64,000 nt of DNA from Parapristionchus giblindavisi (taxonomy: Eukaryota > Nematoda > Chromadorea > Rhabditida > Diplogasteridae). This document shows, piece after piece, positions 58,056-64,000 of the stretch. The stretch lies in NCBI GenBank assembly GCA_943737045.1, contig CALSFV010000026.1:1019269-1083268 (forward strand), written 5' to 3'. The position numbers and the translations under genes are program-made. Under the pieces are notes generated by a model that did no database searches, had not been told where the DNA came from, and worked only from the letters and a program-made list of their open reading frames with translations. Numbering within the stretch: position 1 is the first letter of the stretch; every line of letters begins with the position of its first letter.

Positions 58056-58226
58056 AGATCAAAGATCAACTACCGTACCTCAGAAAAGATCAAAGATCAT
58101 CTACCGTACCTCAGCTAAGATCAAAGATCATCTACCGTACCTCAGCAAAGATCAAAGATCATCTACCGTACCTCAGCTAAGATCACGGATCAACTACCGT
58201 ACCTCAGAAAAGATCAAAGATGAAGC
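58056..58226 (+). repeat. 31-bp tandem repeat, about 5.5 copies
   Basis: Units of AGATCAAAGATCATCTACCG followed by TACCTCAGCTA repeat every 31-32 bases with a few substitutions (GATCACGGATC in one). Related AGATCAAAGATC words also occur at 45205-45235 and 57795. Confidence 0.93.
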
Positions 58227-58483
58227 GGAAATTAAAATTTTATTACCTTTCATTTGGTTTGATCAGAGAAAATTGTATTGTTCAATCCTCGATAAAATTG
58301 GAAATGAGCAAAAAAAGCCGTCTATGTTGCACCTTTTCATTGTCCGTTTAAACCTGCTTTGATACACATAATGTAATAGATTTATCACACCGAAGTTAGC
58401 AGCTCAATCGATATAATAAATCAGAAATTAATCAATATTATTGACCAAAATCACACAATGTTGCCACAGCAACCCTGACGCTG
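58227..58483. other. unassigned spacer
   Basis: No gene or repeat recognised. It ends at the truncated left edge of module A. Confidence 0.4.
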
Positions 58484-58908
58484 ACGCTTGAAGGCTACCG
58501 AAGTTTCCGAAAGGATTACCTCACGAGGCAACTTACTTAGCCATCGAGAGACTCTAACTGAAAAAAAAACTATTATATCTGACACTGTTTCTAGTAAACT
58601 CATTATATATACCAAAAGATGTGTGTCTATCACGTGTCATGTATTGACAGATCAAGATACTAATTACTGTAGCAACAAACACCCAAATAAATTATGGCTC
58701 AGATAGTGCCAAAAAAGGTGTGTAACTCTGTCAGTTGTCCATTATGCCTCAGATATTTCGAGTTAAAATTCAAAAGCAGCTCAAACAGCAACAATATTGA
58801 TTAGACGAGAAAAAAATGTCTAAAACATTTTGTAAAAACGTCTGAACCGGATGAACCTCAAACTTGGGTAGTTAGAGGTCACTTTTGGAGCACCTTGGTG
58901 CTCAAAAA
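58484..58908 (+). repeat. dispersed repeat module A, copy 2 (5'-truncated)
   Basis: Matches 42237-42666 and 62413-62854 nearly base for base, starting at GACGCTTGAAGGCTACCGAAG. The first half of module A is missing. Its right end, CTCAAAAA at 58901-58908, is the left copy of the target duplication of element B. Confidence 0.92.
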
Positions 58909-59564
58909 GGGGGGGGGGGGCGATCATTTCGGCAACGATCATTTCGGCAACGGATCATAAATCTGTTGGAAGATGGCCTATGGCAACAAAAGTTGTATCA
59001 TTGTTATCAGTGGGGGTGTACGGTATTATGCTACCGTAACCGTCGGGAATCGCGAACTGATTTTTTTCATTCGACCCATGACCCGGGGTTCATGGTTGAA
59101 AATGACCGAAGTCGAAAAATTCATGATGCTCCGAGACCAAATACTAGTTGCCATTATATCAATAGTGAGCCACCTTTTATCTTTCTGGATACCGTAACCC
59201 CAACTACCGTAATCTAGCTACCGTGCCCTACTATATTATAGCGAAATTCACTCAAATCCCGGTTCGATTACGGTAGTTCGGGTTACGGTATCCAGAAAGA
59301 TAAAAGTTGGGTCACTATTCATATAATAGCTACCAGTATTTGGTCTCGGAGCATCATGAATTTTTCGACTTCGGCCATTTTCAACCATGAATCCCGGGTC
59401 ATGTTTCGAATGAAAAAAATCAGTTCGCGATTCCCGTCGGTTACGGTAGCACAATACCGTACACCCCCACTGATAACAATGATACAACTTTTGTTGCCAA
59501 AGGCCATCTACCAACAGATTTATGATCCGTTGCCGAAATGATCGTTGCCGAAATGATCGCCCCC
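58909..59564 (+). mobile_element. 656-bp foldback element B, complete
   Basis: Two inverted arms of about 290-310 bases surround a loop of about 50-70 bases near 59200-59260. Each tip has a G run (12 left, 6 right) followed by GATCATTTCGGCAAC twice. It is flanked by CTCAAAAA(G) at 58901-58908 and 59565-59572. The same locus without the element occurs once at 62847-62854 (GTGCTCAAAAAGTGTC), which proves insertion. An 8-bp duplication would fit hAT and a 9-bp one Mutator-like elements; the G run leaves this open. No transposase is encoded. The open frames in both arms are mirror images. Confidence 0.93.
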
Positions 59565-59572
59565 CTCAAAAA

Positions 59573-60271
59573 GTGTCACCTCCATTTTTTGTCACGAAAG
59601 GTGACATTTCGCAGTAACTTGATATTTAATGCTATTAATCGGCATATCAGGCACATTTGAGACCGTTAGAACCCAAAAAATCCATTTTGTACAAACGTGA
59701 AATTTCAATGTTATAGGTTTCCGGGTGTCAATAATTCGGGAATGATCTATGTAACAGGAGATTTATTAGATAAAAGTAGTTCTATGGATAGCATAGAACT
59801 AATTACCAGTGAATTGCAAGGATCCATCTTGATTGAACCGAATTATAAGAACCTACATATTGCATTTTCGTGTAAAAATGAGCGAGCAAAAAAATTCCAG
59901 AAATGTGAGGGAAAAAATTTATTTAAGATTGTTGTGGGATGATTGTAAATGATATAAAACTCATGTAGAAATAATTTGGAGATAACTTTTTTTGTCAAAG
60001 TTATTACGTCATCTGTGTACTGAAAAAATCCAACGAAAAGCTAAAGTTGAACTGCGGTATCTCTAGATAGTGGACTATATATAAAAGGGGTCTCTTTAAT
60101 TAAAAAGGTCATATAAGTGTTTGTCTTGTCTGGAAATTGTAGAGGATATGGCTCAATACGTATCACATTAGAGCACGTCAAAGATGTGAACATCATAAGT
60201 TGAAGGGCTCCTTTAGTGACACCTTGGACACTTTAAGTGACCAGCATGCCACCAAAGGAGCACTTTAATTA
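59573..60271 (+). repeat. dispersed repeat module D, copy 1
   Basis: Matches 62855-63555 from GTGTCACCTCCATTTTTTGT to AGGAGCACTTTAATTAC with a few percent differences. An 81-codon frame at 59697-59942 is broken by TAG (GAATAGCAAG) in the other copy, so it is not conserved as coding. Confidence 0.92.
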
Positions 60272-60479
60272 CCGGGAAATAAGTTAGGCGCGCGCCAAGT
60301 TAGGGAAATCGTTGGTAATTGTGAGTTGGAATTTGAAAATCGAAGTGAAAAGTGAGATATCGTTAGAAGGAATATTGTGAAAGATGAAGATGAAGGCATA
60401 GGGATGTTAATGATTGAGAAGAATATCCCCTGGGGGCAAGTTTAGCGATAAAATGAAAATAGTCCTATTTGTATGAAAA
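60272..60479. other. unassigned spacer
   Basis: Nothing recognised apart from GGCGCGCGCC near 60290. Confidence 0.4.
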
Positions 60480-60835
60480 TTTGAATTCGACGATGGAGAA
60501 CTCGAATTTGGAATAGAAAACTGTGTGTCGTGTGAGTTTGTTCGTTTTTTCGTGTTTTCATGTGAAAAAATTAAATTATTGGAATATATTTGAACATTTG
60601 AGGGAATACTAATTCGACGATGGCGATAACGAATTTGAAATGAAAACTTGTGTAAATTGAAATTTAGCTCGTCTCAGAGTATTTTCGTTTGCAAAAATGA
60701 AAATGGTAGAATTGTTGGGAAGATTGTAGGGTATACTGATTCAACGTTGGCGAAATCGAATTTAAAATCGAAAATATTGTGAAGAATGAGTTGGTTCTTC
60801 TATGGGTGTTTCGTATGTCATTATCGATTGTCAAA
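60480..60835 (+). repeat. degenerate tandem repeat of about 122 bp, three copies
   Basis: AATTCGACGATGG, AATTCGACGATGG and ATTCAACGTTGG near 60485, 60609 and 60729 are each followed by CGAA..CGAATTT.AAAT and TGTG words. Much diverged, so old. Confidence 0.6.
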
Positions 60836-61376
60836 ACGCTCATGAATGTTGTGGCTAGTAGGTTAGCTTTTCCAATATCGTCCGTAAATGCCATCCGATC
60901 CTCCTCCCTCCCGACTCCTTTCTCCTTTACTTCCACTGCTGAGGTTATCTATGATTTCCTTCACAATTAGCTTGTCAAAATACGTAATTTTTAGCCTAAC
61001 TTGAAAACGGTTAAATTTCACGACTTGTAGCACTAAGTCATTTTGGTAGATCTCGTCGAGAGCTTTCGATTTGTACACATTTATGGCGCGCATTTGCATG
61101 AAAATGAACAGAAATGAGATACGAAATATATTTTGAATGAAAATAACGCGAGTCCGGGTCCATGAGTATCGGTATCAAGTGTCGCGTTACTGATTTTCCT
61201 ACGTTTTTAAAGAAGATTCGTTTTATAGACACATTCCTGGTCATTCCATCGATGGTTCGGATTCATAATCCGACAGTTTATTAATAAAGAAAAAAATATG
61301 TTTATATTTTAACACTTAGCAAGCTCTAACACCGCATGGAAAGAGGTTCAAGCAACATAACAACAACTGAATTTTA
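60836..61376. other. unassigned spacer
   Basis: No gene or repeat supported; several short open frames without motifs. Confidence 0.4.
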
Positions 61377-62075
61377 GTGTTTTATCCCGGATTCTGGTTG
61401 GTTTTGGCTAGTACTTTTTTGGGTTGTGAAAGTGGCCAATCTATTGCATGCGTATATGTAGTTTATGTAAGTGCACACAATGTAATCACCATTCATTCAA
61501 AAGGGTCCAGACAACGTTTAAAAAATATGTTCTATGGTTATATGAGGTGAACGTAGCCGTTTTTAATTTCTACTATTTATTCAAAAGTTACGGAAAAGCA
61601 GAGAAAATTTACACACCACTTCGCCACTTTTTTGTTTCATTTATTTTCATCTCATGACTTTAGGACTCTGTATAAATATTTGTAATTAAAAGGGTATTTT
61701 TTGTGATTTCGTGGAATCTCTGTTGATCATTCAAGAATCTGACGTATATCGAAAATGAAAAGAATGATGAGTTGCAAGTGGGAGCTTTATATTTTTAATG
61801 TAATGATGCATGATTGGTATGCGTACCTCCTTTATTCTGTATATTTATCGAAGAAATTCATTGATCAGAGTAGATTCTCATTTATTTTTCAAAACATGAA
61901 ACAATGCTACAAAATCTCACGCAAAATCAGCAGTGATCTCACGCTGATTAATAGGATTAAGCTTTACCCTATATATTTATCAGGGGATGGGGTGAGGGAG
62001 AGAGTGGAGAAGGAAAGATAGAAGGAGAGATAAGGGAGGGAGCGAGCGAGAGAAGTAGAGGGAAGGGGAGAGGAG
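61377..62075 (+). repeat. dispersed repeat module C, copy 2
   Basis: Near-identical to 43039-43728. Here it is followed directly by module A (at the GAGGAGAGGAAAAGAAC junction) and then D, giving the order C-A-D without element B. Confidence 0.92.
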
Positions 62076-62078
62076 AGG

Positions 62079-62854
62079 AAAAGAACAACTATATATCTGT
62101 GAACTACTCGCATGGGGGGGCGGACAAGGCGAGATGAAAGAAAGTGAAAGATATATAAAAGACAAGGATAGAGACAGAGAGAGAATAGTTCACATCTTTC
62201 ACTTTTGTTAGCCTTTTTGTAAATATCAGCAAAAGAATGGAAGAAGAAAATAAGACTCTCACTTGAAAATGTATGTAACATTCTCAATAAATGCTGCAAA
62301 ATCTTTCATTAGTGCTGAAATAGTATGATAATGATAATGATATTGAAATCATCATAAGTTGATCACAAAATTTAAAAATTCATTATTTCAATGTAAGGAG
62401 AATGGCGGGAGTAAGCTGACGCTTGAAGGCTGCCGAAGTTTCCGAAAGGATTACCTCACGAGGCAACTTACTTAGCCATCGAGAGACTCTAACTGAAAAA
62501 CTATTATATCTGACAGTGTTTCTAGTAAACTCATGATATATACCAAAAGATGTATGTCTATCACGTGTCATGTATTGATAGATCAAGATACTAATTACTG
62601 TAGCAACAAACACCCAAATAAATTATGGCTCAGATAGTGCCATAAAAAGGTGTGTAACTCTGTCAGTTGTCCATTATGCCTCAGATATATCGAGTTAAAA
62701 TTCAAAAGCAGCTCAAACAGCAACAATATTGATTAGACGAGAAAAAGCGCAAAAAATGTCTAAAACATTTTGTAAAAACGTCTTGCGACGAGCCGGATGA
62801 ACCTCAAACTTGGGTAGTTAGAGGTCACTTTTGGAGCACCTTGGTGCTCAAAAA
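62079..62854 (+). repeat. dispersed repeat module A, copy 3, with empty site for B
   Basis: Near-identical to 41888-42666. At 62847-62854 the CTCAAAAA site runs straight into module D, so this is the uninterrupted ancestral arrangement. Confidence 0.93.
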
Positions 62855-63555
62855 GTGTCACCTCCATTTTTTGTCACGAAAGGTGACATTTCGCAGTAAC
62901 TTGATATTTAATGCTATTAATCAGCATATCAGGCACATTTGAGACCGTTAGAACCCAAAAAATCCATTTTGTACAAACGTGAAATTTCAATGTTATAGGT
63001 TTCCGGGTGTCAATAATTCAGGAATGATCTATGTAACGGGAGATTTATTAGATAAAAGTTGTTCTATGGATAGCAGAGAACTAATTACCAGTGAATAGCA
63101 AGAATCCATCTCGATTGAACCGAATTATAAGAGCCTACATATTGCATTTTCGTGTAAAAATGAGCGAGCAAAAATTTACCAGAAATGTGAGGGAAAAAAT
63201 TGATTTAAGATTGTTGTGGGATGATTGTAAATGATATAAAACTCATGTAGAAATAGTTTGGATATATCTTTTTTTGTCGAAGTTATTATGTCATCTGTGT
63301 ACTGAAAAAATCCAACGAAAAGCTAAAGTTGAACTGCGGTATCTCTAGATAGTGGACTATAAATGAAAGGGGTCTCTGGTAATAAGAAGGTCATATAAGT
63401 GTTTGTCTTGTCTGGAAATTGTAGACGATATGGCTGACTACGTATCACATTAGAGCAGGTCAAAGATGTGAACATCATAAGTTGAAGGCGCTCCTTTAGT
63501 GACACCTTGGACACTTTAAGTGACCAGCATGCCACCAAAGGAGCACTTTAATTAC
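62855..63555 (+). repeat. dispersed repeat module D, copy 2
   Basis: Pairs with 59573-60271. It ends in a segment with an internal inverted pair (GCTCCTTTAGTG..CCAAAGGAGC), possibly the end of the larger C-A-D element. Confidence 0.92.
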
Positions 63556-63956
63556 TCGTTCGGTAGTTAATGGGATACGGTATACCTCGAGGACGGAACG
63601 GCTCTGCTTAGAGAGCATGGGCGAACCCTTGACGTGCTCATGCGCAGGCGGGTTGGACCCACGCATGATACTCATTAATAATGGGTACATGGGCACAAAG
63701 TGAGATCGAGATCTGCAAATGTAGAGAGATACAGTGACAGAACTTGCGGAGTACAACACAAATATCGATTGAAACAAGCGAAAAGTAGCGGGAAATCAAT
63801 CGATAGCAACGATTTTGCTAGTCAAGAGACTCATGTGTAGAGTAACAGCTATGCTAATTAAGGATAATGCGCAAAGAATATACCAGGCCTGTCACGAGAG
63901 AATCGACCTAAAGCTCGGAATTGAGAAATATTACAAAACAAGTTCTCTCCAGTTTT
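63556..63956. other. unassigned sequence
   Basis: A relatively GC-rich stretch (GGACGGAACGGCTCTG..GCGCAGGCGGG) with no gene I can support. Confidence 0.4.
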
Positions 63957-64000
63957 ATTCTTGTTTCTTTCTATATTTCTTTCTTTCTTTCTTTCTATAT
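63957..64000. repeat. TTTC microsatellite
   Basis: TTCTTTCTTTCTTTCTATAT-type run at the window edge; may continue beyond it. Confidence 0.85.

Noticed and set aside
59697..59942. 81-residue frame in module D
   Set aside because: The other D copy has a TAG inside the frame, so there is no coding constraint.

Overview
The window looks like nuclear DNA of a nematode, probably a rhabditid. The evidence is a short interstitial run of TTAGGC (the nematode telomere hexamer), many TACTGTAG/CTACAGTA-type words, and gene remains with small introns (about 45-65 bases) ending in TTTCAG-like acceptors. A nematode-type U2AF large-subunit fragment and a histone 3' stem-loop of the nematode form add to this. 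No complete, intact protein gene can be supported. The window is a giant satellite array followed by repeat-rich DNA with decayed gene fragments.

Region 1 (1-40540): one uninterrupted, GC-rich (about 56%) satellite with a 41-bp unit, about 990 copies, all in one orientation. It runs off the left edge. Variant units (a 34-bp unit lacking 7 bases, an ATG-containing unit, CTTGCCC, GAATAGG and GATGCGACC types) recur at fixed spacings. This shows kilobase-scale higher-order duplications, for example 1,879, 1,920, 2,610 and 2,897 bp. At 40541 it abuts, with no spacer, a second AT-rich satellite of 170 bp (about 5.6 copies), which ends in about 53 AT dinucleotides (41502-41607).

Region 2 (41.9-44.5 kb): dispersed repeat modules called here A, B and C, then a 150-bp inverted-repeat element with a perfect 9-bp target duplication, then a purine-rich tract.

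Region 3 (44.7-49.6 kb, minus strand): the 3' part of a histone H2A gene with its 3' stem-loop, and upstream a multi-exon gene for a charged coiled-coil protein. That gene keeps good splice sites and consistent phases but has three in-frame stops and a frameshift. Its large introns hold three small inverted-repeat elements.

Region 4 (50.0-53.5 kb): nested inverted-repeat elements sharing a terminal module. One lies beside a 97-bp tandem array (9.2 copies). Another encloses two diverged inverted copies of the same 97-bp unit plus four TTAGGC units. A small exon-like cluster lies between them on the minus strand.

Region 5 (54.4-55.7 kb, plus strand): pieces of a U2AF65 (uaf-1-like) gene with an AKT kinase exon between them, all decayed.

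Region 6 (58.0-64.0 kb): a 31-bp tandem repeat, then further copies of modules A, B, C and D. Here the 656-bp foldback element B carries an 8-9 bp target duplication, and the matching empty site is present 3.3 kb away. The copy of B at 42.7 kb sits at the same site in the opposite orientation.
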